From: Selenomonadaceae bacterium UBA3796
GTDB lineage: Bacteria; Bacillota; Negativicutes; Selenomonadales; Selenomonadaceae
Reading direction: 5' to 3'
DNA length: 10,234 nucleotides
NCBI GenBank assembly: GCA_002369175.1
Contig: DFES01000043.1
Coordinates: 1 to 10,234, forward strand
Positions 1 through 4,717 of this stretch are shown piece after piece. The notes under the pieces are model-generated. The model was not told the origin of the DNA, ran no database searches, and was given only the letters and a program-made list of their open reading frames with translations. The position numbers and the translations under genes were made by a program. Positions within the stretch are counted from its first letter, which is position 1; the number at the start of each line of letters is the position of its first letter.

Positions 1-20
1 GTGCATCCTCCCGGAGGTTT

Positions 21-56
21 TTGTCTCATAGGAAACAGCAATTTCCTATGAGACAA
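21..56. repeat. Perfect 15-bp inverted repeat (hairpin)
   Basis: The arms at 21-35 and 42-56 are exact reverse complements, separated by a 6-base loop. Neither strand has a clean run of T after the stem: the plus strand continues ATAATTT and the minus strand reads AAA. A classical terminator is therefore only possible, not clear. It lies beyond the tRNA terminator and probably serves as a terminator or boundary for whatever gene lies to the left of the window. A short CCTC/GAGG hairpin followed by five T (7-22) directly abuts it. Confidence 0.5.
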
Positions 57-70
57 ATAATTTCCTTATG

Positions 71-101
71 AAAAAAAGGAACCACCCTCAGGTGATTCCT
101 T
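71..101 (-). terminator. Rho-independent terminator of the tRNA operon
   Basis: Read on the minus strand, an 11-bp stem (76-86 paired with 91-101, one G-U wobble, 4-base loop) is followed at once by a run of seven T (71-77). It starts directly after the end of the tRNA-Gly gene. It therefore closes the tRNA-Asp/tRNA-Gly transcript. Confidence 0.85.
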
Positions 102-103
102 AG

Positions 104-175
104 AGCGCGAGACGGGGATCGAGCCCGCGACCCCCACCTTGGCAAGGTGGTGCTCTACCACTGAGCTATTTCCGC
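104..175 (-). tRNA. tRNA-Gly (anticodon GCC), abnormal, possible pseudo-tRNA
   Basis: The 5' two thirds form a textbook glycine tRNA: GCGGAAA acceptor strand, GCTC/GAGC D-stem, CCACC/GGTGG anticodon stem, loop TTGCCAA with anticodon GCC, and T at discriminator position 73. The 3' third does not fit. The 3' acceptor strand is CTCGCGC, so pairs 4-69 (G-G), 5-68 (A-C) and 7-66 (A-C) fail. The T-loop is CTCGATC, with C where the near-universal T54 should be. The three bases after position 73 (101-103) read CTA instead of CCA. The neighbouring tRNA-Asp is normal and encodes CCA. The gene sits behind a consensus promoter and ahead of a strong terminator, so it is probably transcribed. It is either a decaying or recombined copy or a tRNA with a non-standard role. 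Identity as Gly(GCC) is firm; functionality is doubtful. Confidence 0.75.
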
Positions 176-184
176 ATAAGATGC

Positions 185-261
185 TGGCGACCCGAAGGGG
201 ACTTGAACCCCTGACCTCCGCCGTGACAGGGCGGCATTCTAACCAACTAAACTACCGGGCC
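185..261 (-). tRNA. tRNA-Asp (anticodon GTC)
   Basis: The minus strand folds as a complete cloverleaf. The acceptor is GGCCCGG paired with TCGGGTC (all pairs or G-U). The anticodon loop CTGTCAC carries GTC. The T-loop is a normal TTCAAGT, the discriminator is G73, and CCA is encoded at 185-187. It is the first gene of the tRNA operon, nine bases upstream of the tRNA-Gly gene. It decodes GAC and GAU aspartate codons. Confidence 0.95.
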
Positions 262-293
262 GTAACATTCATCGCCTTTCAACGATAGACATT

Positions 294-322
294 ATTATAC
301 AGAGGACTGTCCCAATTGTCAA
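294..322 (-). promoter_or_regulatory. Consensus sigma-A/sigma-70 promoter of the tRNA operon
   Basis: On the minus strand TTGACA (317-322) and TATAAT (294-299) are separated by exactly 17 bases. This is a perfect match to the housekeeping consensus. The -10 element lies about 33 bases before the 5' end of tRNA-Asp, as expected for a strong stable-RNA promoter. Confidence 0.9.
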
Positions 323-347
323 CTGTAACAGGGGAAGAATTTTTCAT

Positions 348-376
348 AAAAAAACTGCCTGTCCGAAAATAGGCGG
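348..376 (-). terminator. Weak minus-strand terminator candidate
   Basis: On the minus strand a short stem (371-376 with 355-360, one mismatch, 10-base loop) is followed by seven T (348-354). It could stop antisense transcription leaving the region of the SIMPL gene before it reaches the tRNA promoter. The stem is short and the loop large, so this is tentative. Confidence 0.3.
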
Positions 377-381
377 CAAGC

Positions 382-410
382 TTTACAAAAACTTGAAATA
401 CCATTATGAT
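382..410 (+). promoter_or_regulatory. Promoter of the SIMPL-acyltransferase unit
   Basis: TTTACA (382-387) and TATGAT (405-410) are spaced by 17 bases, each one mismatch from the sigma-A consensus. The -10 element ends 36 bases before the ATG at 447, and an AGGAGG ribosome site (432-437) follows. Confidence 0.7.
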
Positions 411-446
411 AATCAGGAACATTTTATTGATAGGAGGAGAATTCCA

Positions 447-1163
447 ATGAAAAACATACAGCATATGTTCGCTCTTCTGCTTTTTTCTCTTTTTCTGCTT
501 CTGCCGGGTGCTGTACAGGCCGCTGAAACGGTGCAGCCGATCCTCTCCGTCAGCGGATACGGCAACGCACAGGGCGCGCCTGACCAGGCCGTTATCACCA
601 TCAGCGTTGTCAATCACGCCATGGATGCCGAAACAGCCCAGAAGGAAAATGCGGTCAAGGCATCGGCCATCCAGAACGCCATCCGGAAGCTCGGCATTGA
701 AGGCCAGGATATCCGGACGAGAAACTATTCCTTCTACCCCACTTACCAAAGGGACAGAGGACATGAAAACGAAATCAGCGGCTACGAAGCGAATCATTCT
801 GTCATCGTGACCGTCAATGACCTCAATCTTGTGGGGCAGGTCATCGACACTGCCCTCCAATCCGGCGCAAACCAGATTTCCGCTCTGGACTTTCACCTTC
901 GCAATACGGAAAAGCTCCGCAAAACCGCTTTGACCGCTGCGCTCCGCGATGCCAGGAGCAAAGCGGATATCATTGCCCAGGGACTCGGCAAGAGCATCAT
1001 CGGCATAAGCCATGTTTCGGAGAATACCGGAAACGTGGGGCATCGAAATTACAGCATGGCAATGATGGCAAAAACGGACAATATGGCAGAACGCACCCCC
1101 ATTGAGGCAGGCACGCTTTCTCTGGATGCCACCGTAAATATTGATTTCATTCTCAGCAATTGA
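447..1163 (+). CDS. SIMPL-domain (DUF541) exported protein
   Basis: A 238-residue protein of the SIMPL/DUF541 family (E. coli YggE and Brucella BP26 belong here). These are periplasmic or envelope proteins, linked in some species to oxidative stress tolerance; biochemical activity is not established. Residues 1-25 form a signal peptide: basic start, hydrophobic core, cleavage predicted after VQA. The mature part opens with the typical LSVSGYGNAQGAPDQA strand, and residues about 30-236 cover the whole domain, ending in an ATVNIDF strand. The ATG at 447 is chosen over the upstream in-frame ATG at 393 because it has AGGAGG nine bases ahead and places the signal peptide at the N-terminus. The acyltransferase gene starts 13 bases after its stop, so the two are probably co-transcribed from the promoter at 382-410. 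Confidence 0.88.
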   Translation: MKNIQHMFALLLFSLFLLLPGAVQAAETVQPILSVSGYGNAQGAPDQAVITISVVNHAMDAETAQKENAVKASAIQNAIRKLGIEGQDIRTRNYSFYPTYQRDRGHENEISGYEANHSVIVTVNDLNLVGQVIDTALQSGANQISALDFHLRNTEKLRKTALTAALRDARSKADIIAQGLGKSIIGISHVSENTGNVGHRNYSMAMMAKTDNMAERTPIEAGTLSLDATVNIDFILSN

Positions 1164-1176
1164 AGGAGTCCTTTGC

Positions 1177-2322
1177 TTGAAAAAACCTAGACTGGCAGCG
1201 ATTGAGTACATTCGCGGCATTTCCATGATGGGCGTTATCGGTATTCATGTGGGATCCCAGTATCTTGAAAACCCCTCTGCCAACCTCCATCTCATCGCCC
1301 TTTTTGAAGTCTTTACGCGCTTCAGTGTTCCCATTTTCTTTTTCATTTCCGCATTCGGCCTGTTCTACAATCTCAATATAAACGAGCCTTTTCACTACAA
1401 GGATTTCATGAAGCGGCGGCTCCGCACGGTTCTCATCCCCTATATTTTCTGGTCGTTCTTCTACATCACCACGAACCACATCTTCCACGGATCCCCTTTT
1501 CCGGGCATCCTGGAACTCCTCAGGCTCTTCTTCTTCGGTCTGACCCAGTATCATCTTTACTTTCTCGTGATCCTTCTCTGGTTTTACCTTCTCATGCCTC
1601 TTTGGATTGCCATGGTGCGCCGCATGGGGATCCAAAGCCTATTGCTTCTCCTGCTGTGTCAGATCGGCTTCAACTATTTCTCCAGCTTCAATGCCTCCTT
1701 CTACTACTTCATAGCCGATCTTCCGGAGGATTCCCTGCTGAAGCCGTTCCTTGCCTACCGCCTGAATTACTGGGTTTTCCACTACATCTTCATCTTTTTG
1801 CTGGGAGGCTGGCTCTCTGTCCACATCCGGGAATTCCAGAACGTCATGCAGGCGTATCGCCTTAAGATATGTCTCTTCTTTTGGCTGTCCCTCGCTGCCT
1901 TGCTGGGCTACTACTACGAACTGGTGCATTCCGGCGCCAGCCTGCTGGAAGCCATCTACACCGCCCACCAGCTCTGCCCTGCCGGCGTCATCTATACCAT
2001 TGCGGCCTCCCTTTTCTTCTTTACGATTTTTACGTATCAAACATATCCGGGCTTTCTCAATCCACTTTTTTCCCTTCTGGGACGTCATTCCTATTTTTCT
2101 TATTTGGCCCATCCCCTGTTCCTCACGGCTTATAGTTCCCTGGCAGCATATGCCGGCCATTTGATGACGGCTCCCGTCGCGATTGTCATGTATTTTGCCG
2201 TGCTATGCACCGTTGTGCTCGTTGCCGTCGTCTGCCGTTACCTGGGACAGTTCCTTCCCCTCCTCAATCAACTGACCATAGGAATTTCTGCACCCAAAAA
2301 GACCCCTTTGCAAAATCACTGA
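1177..2322 (+). CDS. Acyltransferase family 3 membrane protein
   Basis: A 381-residue integral membrane protein of the acyltransferase-3 family (Pfam PF01757; OafA, WecH and NodX types), which moves acetyl or other acyl groups onto surface sugars or other envelope molecules. The N-terminus has the family signature RGISMMGVIGIH with Arg13 and His24, followed by a VPIFFFISAFGLFY membrane segment. About ten hydrophobic segments run through the protein. The acceptor cannot be deduced from sequence. The start is TTG at 1177, eight bases after AAGGAG (1163-1168), which gives MKKPRLAAIEYIRG; the longer reading from 1141 would overlap the SIMPL gene and has no ribosome site. It sits 13 bases after the SIMPL gene. 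No clear terminator follows its stop. Confidence 0.88.
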   Translation: MKKPRLAAIEYIRGISMMGVIGIHVGSQYLENPSANLHLIALFEVFTRFSVPIFFFISAFGLFYNLNINEPFHYKDFMKRRLRTVLIPYIFWSFFYITTNHIFHGSPFPGILELLRLFFFGLTQYHLYFLVILLWFYLLMPLWIAMVRRMGIQSLLLLLLCQIGFNYFSSFNASFYYFIADLPEDSLLKPFLAYRLNYWVFHYIFIFLLGGWLSVHIREFQNVMQAYRLKICLFFWLSLAALLGYYYELVHSGASLLEAIYTAHQLCPAGVIYTIAASLFFFTIFTYQTYPGFLNPLFSLLGRHSYFSYLAHPLFLTAYSSLAAYAGHLMTAPVAIVMYFAVLCTVVLVAVVCRYLGQFLPLLNQLTIGISAPKKTPLQNH

Positions 2323-2328
2323 AAAAAT

Positions 2329-2342
2329 TATACTCATGTATA
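2329..2342. repeat. Short palindrome near the regulator promoter
   Basis: TATAC and GTATA flank a 4-base centre (TATACTCATGTATA), just ahead of the -35 candidate of the LuxR-type gene. It could be an operator for self-regulation, but such AT-rich palindromes also occur by chance. Confidence 0.25.
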
Positions 2343-2343
2343 C

Positions 2344-2371
2344 TTTAAAAATTCCTTATATGATATATAAT
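2344..2371 (+). promoter_or_regulatory. Promoter candidate of the LuxR-type regulator
   Basis: A perfect TATAAT (2366-2371) lies 16 bases after TTTAAA (2344-2349), which matches the -35 consensus at four of six positions. The surrounding stretch 2323-2390 is strongly AT-rich compared with the genes around it. An AGGAG ribosome site (2394-2398) precedes the ATG at 2407. Confidence 0.5.
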
Positions 2372-2406
2372 TATGTGAGATTCATTTCATGCAAGGAGTA
2401 AGATAC

Positions 2407-3108
2407 ATGAAATCCAACAGTGAGGAAAAAGAAATTCTGGATCTGACACGCAAGATCATTCATGCATATTATGTCGAAAATGATCTGAGTGCCTTTTTTG
2501 ATTACATGGCGCCGGACATTATCTGGGTTGGTGCCGCAAAATCAGCCCATGCGGAAGGCAAGGATGCAGTGAAGAAGAGTTTTCTTCAGGGCCATCCCTC
2601 CATGTTCGCCTGCAAACTCTTCGACGAGTTCTGCCGTGCGGTTCCCGTAGGAGACAACCATTGGCTCTGCATCATAACAAATGATGTGGAACCACAGAAT
2701 ACCAGTCTCTACACCATGAGAGAAAGCCAGCATTCCACCTTTCTCTACCGGCGGCTGGCTAAGCCCCACTGCCTCGATGCGGAAAAGAACCTTGAGAGAA
2801 AGTGGGAAATCATTCACATCAATAATTCCATCGCCTGGTCAAAACTCGCCGAAAAAGAGCTTTTTGCCCTGCAGGCTGCCCGCAAAAACCGCAGGCTCTT
2901 CCGCGGTTCCCGCAAGACGGACTCCAGAGAGAGGCTCATCGTCACCTTGCTGCGGCAGGGGCTGTCCAACCGGGAAATCGCAGAGCACATGAGTGTCGCT
3001 GAAATCACGGTGAAAAAAGCTCTTTCCAAACTCTATCGGAAATATGGGGTAACCAACCGCACAGGGTTGATCGTTTACTTTAACAACAACAATAATAATA
3101 ATACATAA
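2407..3108 (+). CDS. NTF2/SnoaL-like sensor fused to LuxR-type DNA-binding domain
   Basis: A 233-residue transcription regulator. Residues about 8-145 resemble an NTF2/SnoaL-like fold (DUF4440 type): a helical start LDLTRKIIHAYYVENDLSAFFDYMA, then IIWVGA, a WLCIITN strand and an RKWEIIHINNSIAWSK strand. Proteins of this fold often hold a small ligand in a cone-shaped pocket, so ligand sensing is an inference. Residues about 172-225 are a LuxR/GerE helix-turn-helix: LLRQGLSNREIAEHMSVAEI then TVKKALSKLYRKYGV. There is no receiver domain, so control is probably not by phosphorylation. The tail is seven Asn plus Thr. The ATG at 2407 is chosen because AGGAG stands eight bases ahead; the in-frame start at 2389 has none. 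It is transcribed alone, and its targets are unknown. Confidence 0.8.
   Translation: MKSNSEEKEILDLTRKIIHAYYVENDLSAFFDYMAPDIIWVGAAKSAHAEGKDAVKKSFLQGHPSMFACKLFDEFCRAVPVGDNHWLCIITNDVEPQNTSLYTMRESQHSTFLYRRLAKPHCLDAEKNLERKWEIIHINNSIAWSKLAEKELFALQAARKNRRLFRGSRKTDSRERLIVTLLRQGLSNREIAEHMSVAEITVKKALSKLYRKYGVTNRTGLIVYFNNNNNNNT
3082..3102 (+). repeat. Trinucleotide repeat coding poly-Asn
   Basis: Three AAC and four AAT codons run in tandem, just before ACA and the TAA stop of the LuxR-type gene. The repeat could change in copy number by slippage in steps of one Asn without breaking the frame. It gives the regulator an unstructured polar tail. Confidence 0.85.
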
Positions 3109-3114
3109 CTGCAA

Positions 3115-3146
3115 GGAGGGCATTGCCATAATAGGCAATGCCCTCC
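3115..3146. terminator. 13-bp hairpin between convergent genes
   Basis: The arms 3115-3127 and 3134-3146 (GGAGGGCATTGCC and its exact complement) are separated by a 6-base loop. It sits between the stop of the plus-strand regulator (3108) and the stop of the minus-strand exported protein (3155). No strong T run follows on either strand, but the position and perfect GC-rich stem suggest a bidirectional terminator or 3'-end stabiliser. Confidence 0.7.
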
Positions 3147-3154
3147 GAAACATA

Positions 3155-3886
3155 TTACTGCTCATCCATCATGCCGGGAAAGCCGTCCTCCTCCGGCATG
3201 CCTCCGGGTGCACCCGTCATTCCTCCAGCGCCGCCCATCATACCGCCAAAACCGCCCGCACCGGGCATTCCATCGCGAAGAAGCTTTGCATCGACGCCAA
3301 GAGACTTCGCCACATCTTGCCAGCGGTTGTTGATCTTCTTTTGATCCAGCACCTGGCGAATATCCTTCCCCGATGCCTTTGCCAAAATCCCTGCAGCCAT
3401 GATATCCGGCACATGGTACCCTTCCTTCAGGAGCGTCTCGGCCAGGGACTTCTCTACATTCCCACGTTCTGCAATGCGGGCGGCCGTCAGGGAATTCATG
3501 GCAGAACGCATCTGCTCCCTTGTGATTCCAAGGGAATCACTGACATCCTTCCAGTGATTGTCCTTTGTTTTCATGGCAAAGACATCCCGAAAGGATTTCC
3601 CGCTGACCTTTGCCAACATGGAAGCATGGCCCACATCCCGGAAATCCGCATTGGCGTTCAATGCCTCCAGCACCTCATCCTTGTTCAGCTGAAAAGCCTC
3701 CGCAATGGACTGAGCGGCTTTTTCCTTATCGATGTGCGGCAGCTGATGATGTCCACGCTGCGCATGCCCCATCATCCCCTGCCTGTTCCCGGCATCCTGT
3801 CCGGCATGTACGTAAGTCAATCCGCCACTGAGCAAAACCGCCCCTGCCACCATACCTGCGATGATCTGTCTTGTCATCATCTTCAT
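3155..3886 (-). CDS. Exported protein with two helical repeats and Gly/Met/Pro-rich tail
   Basis: A 243-residue protein of unknown function. Residues 1-28 look like a signal peptide (IIAGMVAGAVLLSGGLTYVHA, cleavage after VHA), so the protein is exported. A short stretch rich in His, Gln, Gly and Met follows (29-51). Two related units come next, about 84-127 and 161-204, 77 residues apart. They share the pattern LAKxSGKxxRxVxxxKxxxNxWxDVxxSLG. The tail (207-243) is Gly/Met/Pro-rich with PGGMPEEDGF and two FPGMM/GGMM motifs, ending acidic. The start at 3886 is chosen because AGAAAGGTGA lies eight bases ahead and gives a clean signal peptide; in-frame alternatives are ATG at 3895 and a TTG near 3949. 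It has its own promoter candidate and a leader of about 135 bases. Metal binding by the Met/His segments is possible but unproven. Confidence 0.75.
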   Translation of the reverse strand: MKMMTRQIIAGMVAGAVLLSGGLTYVHAGQDAGNRQGMMGHAQRGHHQLPHIDKEKAAQSIAEAFQLNKDEVLEALNANADFRDVGHASMLAKVSGKSFRDVFAMKTKDNHWKDVSDSLGITREQMRSAMNSLTAARIAERGNVEKSLAETLLKEGYHVPDIMAAGILAKASGKDIRQVLDQKKINNRWQDVAKSLGVDAKLLRDGMPGAGGFGGMMGGAGGMTGAPGGMPEEDGFPGMMDEQ

Positions 3887-4029
3887 CTTGCCCATCACCT
3901 TTCTGAAACCCCTACCCATGAGCGATAGGGAAAAACCACGAGGATACAACCTCTCCTTCAACTTTCGATGGTTTTATTTTATTTTGCAGGAATTAGAGCA
4001 TCTTTAGTCGAATATTAGAGTTGTATGAG

Positions 4030-4058
4030 ATTATACATCTATTCAGCATTTATGGAAA
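4030..4058 (-). promoter_or_regulatory. Promoter candidate of the exported repeat protein
   Basis: On the minus strand TTTCCA (4053-4058) and a perfect TATAAT (4030-4035) are spaced by 17 bases. Transcription would start near 4023, leaving about 135 bases of leader before the ATG at 3886. The leader contains a CCCTA/TAGGG hairpin (3910-3914 with 3926-3930) close to the ribosome site. The same stretch lies between divergent genes and must also hold the promoter of the 69-aa gene, which I could not place. Confidence 0.45.
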
Positions 4059-4070
4059 GAGGTGACTCAC

Positions 4071-4280
4071 ATGACGGAGCAGGAACTGGAAAATCTCGTC
4101 CAAAGCAAGCTGAGTGAGGCTTACAAGGCATCAGAGCATCCCAAAAAATTCTTCATCACTGCAAACGGTCGTGGCATTACGGACGGCGGTGAACTGTACA
4201 ATGCGGTACTGAACGATGTTATGGGAATTGTTCAAAAGGCAACAACAGAGATCCTCAAGGAAGTCCTCCTGAAAAAGTAA
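4071..4280 (+). CDS. Small protein of unknown function (69 aa)
   Basis: I do not recognise this family. The ATG at 4071 follows a GAAAGAGGTG ribosome site (4055-4064) with normal spacing, and the frame ends in TAA just before a strong terminator; both support a real gene. The protein has no signal peptide or membrane segment. It starts with an acidic amphipathic helix (MTEQELENLVQSKLSEAYKA), has a middle KKFFITANGRGITDGGELYN, and ends in a second amphipathic helix with a basic LLKK end. The two helices suggest a cytoplasmic homo-oligomer or a binding partner of another protein. It is divergent from the exported repeat protein. An in-frame GTG at 4062 is a weaker start. Confidence 0.7.
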   Translation: MTEQELENLVQSKLSEAYKASEHPKKFFITANGRGITDGGELYNAVLNDVMGIVQKATTEILKEVLLKK

Positions 4281-4285
4281 GGAAG

Positions 4286-4333
4286 AAGAGAGGCCGAATC
4301 TGCAGTGAATTCACAGCAGATCCGGCCTCTTTT
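4286..4333. terminator. Bidirectional Rho-independent terminator
   Basis: A 14-bp stem (4290-4303 with 4316-4329, one A-C mismatch on the plus strand that becomes a U-G wobble on the minus strand) is extended by A/T pairs and followed by TTTT on the plus strand. The minus strand continues TCTTCTTCC. The loop holds a second palindrome, GTGAATTCAC. It lies between the stops of the 69-aa gene (plus, 4280) and the 96-aa gene (minus, 4341), so it serves both. Confidence 0.85.
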
Positions 4334-4340
4334 CCATCGG

Positions 4341-4631
4341 TCAGAACGTATCTTTCATTTCCCTGTCGCTGCCTTCGATGTACCGAATGAACATATCCGG
4401 AGCGATAATCTCATCATCCAGCTGGATAAGGCACTGATGCATGCGGATGGACACCCATCTCCCGCTATGGCTTGCATGGATCTCTTCTGCCAATTCCTCC
4501 TCATAATGCGCTTTGAAGGTTTCCGCCGTGCTCTTGCTGGAAGTAACATTGAGAACCGTAGAAAAGACGTTTTCCTCGCCTTCCCCGTATTCCAGCTTCA
4601 GGATCATGAATAATTTCATATTCTTTTTCAC
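4341..4631 (-). CDS. Small protein of unknown function (96 aa)
   Basis: I do not recognise this family. The GTG at 4631 is chosen because AAGGGG (4644-4649) sits at a suitable distance; an internal ATG gives a start four residues later. The protein is soluble, with an acidic middle (AHYEEELAEEIHASHSGRW) and a Gln/Ile-rich strand region (RMHQCLIQLDDEII), then APDMFIRYIEGSDREMKD. It reads like a small alpha/beta domain. It is 86 bases downstream of the sensor kinase on the same strand, with no convincing terminator between them. It is therefore probably the last gene of that operon, ending at the terminator 4286-4333. Confidence 0.65.
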   Translation of the reverse strand: MKKNMKLFMILKLEYGEGEENVFSTVLNVTSSKSTAETFKAHYEEELAEEIHASHSGRWVSIRMHQCLIQLDDEIIAPDMFIRYIEGSDREMKDTF

Positions 4632-4687
4632 TCGCCCCACCCCTTATCGCAATTCAATATGGGGTATATTCGATGGAATAGCAGCAT
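4628..4687 (-). CDS. Possible 19-residue leader peptide, overlapping the 96-aa gene
   Basis: An ATG at 4687 follows AGAGGAAA closely and opens a 20-codon frame (MLLFHRIYPILNCDKGWGE) whose TGA stop overlaps the GTG start of the 96-aa gene as GTGA. Such an overlap is typical of translational coupling. The ribosome site is close to the ATG and the frame is short, so chance is not excluded. Confidence 0.25.
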   Translation of the reverse strand: MLLFHRIYPILNCDKGWGE

Positions 4688-4717
4688 TTTCCTCTTTTTT
4701 ATAACGAGGCAGATTTT

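Noticed and set aside
7..22. CCTC/GAGG hairpin followed by five T, as a terminator on the plus strand
   Set aside because: The stem is only four pairs and sits at the window edge. A longer stem may exist outside, but it cannot be judged here.
279..1226. Long open frame on the minus strand opposite the SIMPL gene
   Set aside because: It runs antisense through the SIMPL gene and across the tRNA promoter, has no ribosome site, and its sequence has no family features. The plus-strand gene has a signal peptide and a family match.
3161..3265. Gly/Met/Pro-coding stretch as a separate DNA repeat element
   Set aside because: The codons vary and there is no regular DNA period; it is low-complexity protein coding within the exported protein.
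4306..4315. GTGAATTCAC palindrome as an operator
   Set aside because: It is the loop of a terminator hairpin between two gene ends, so an operator role is unlikely.
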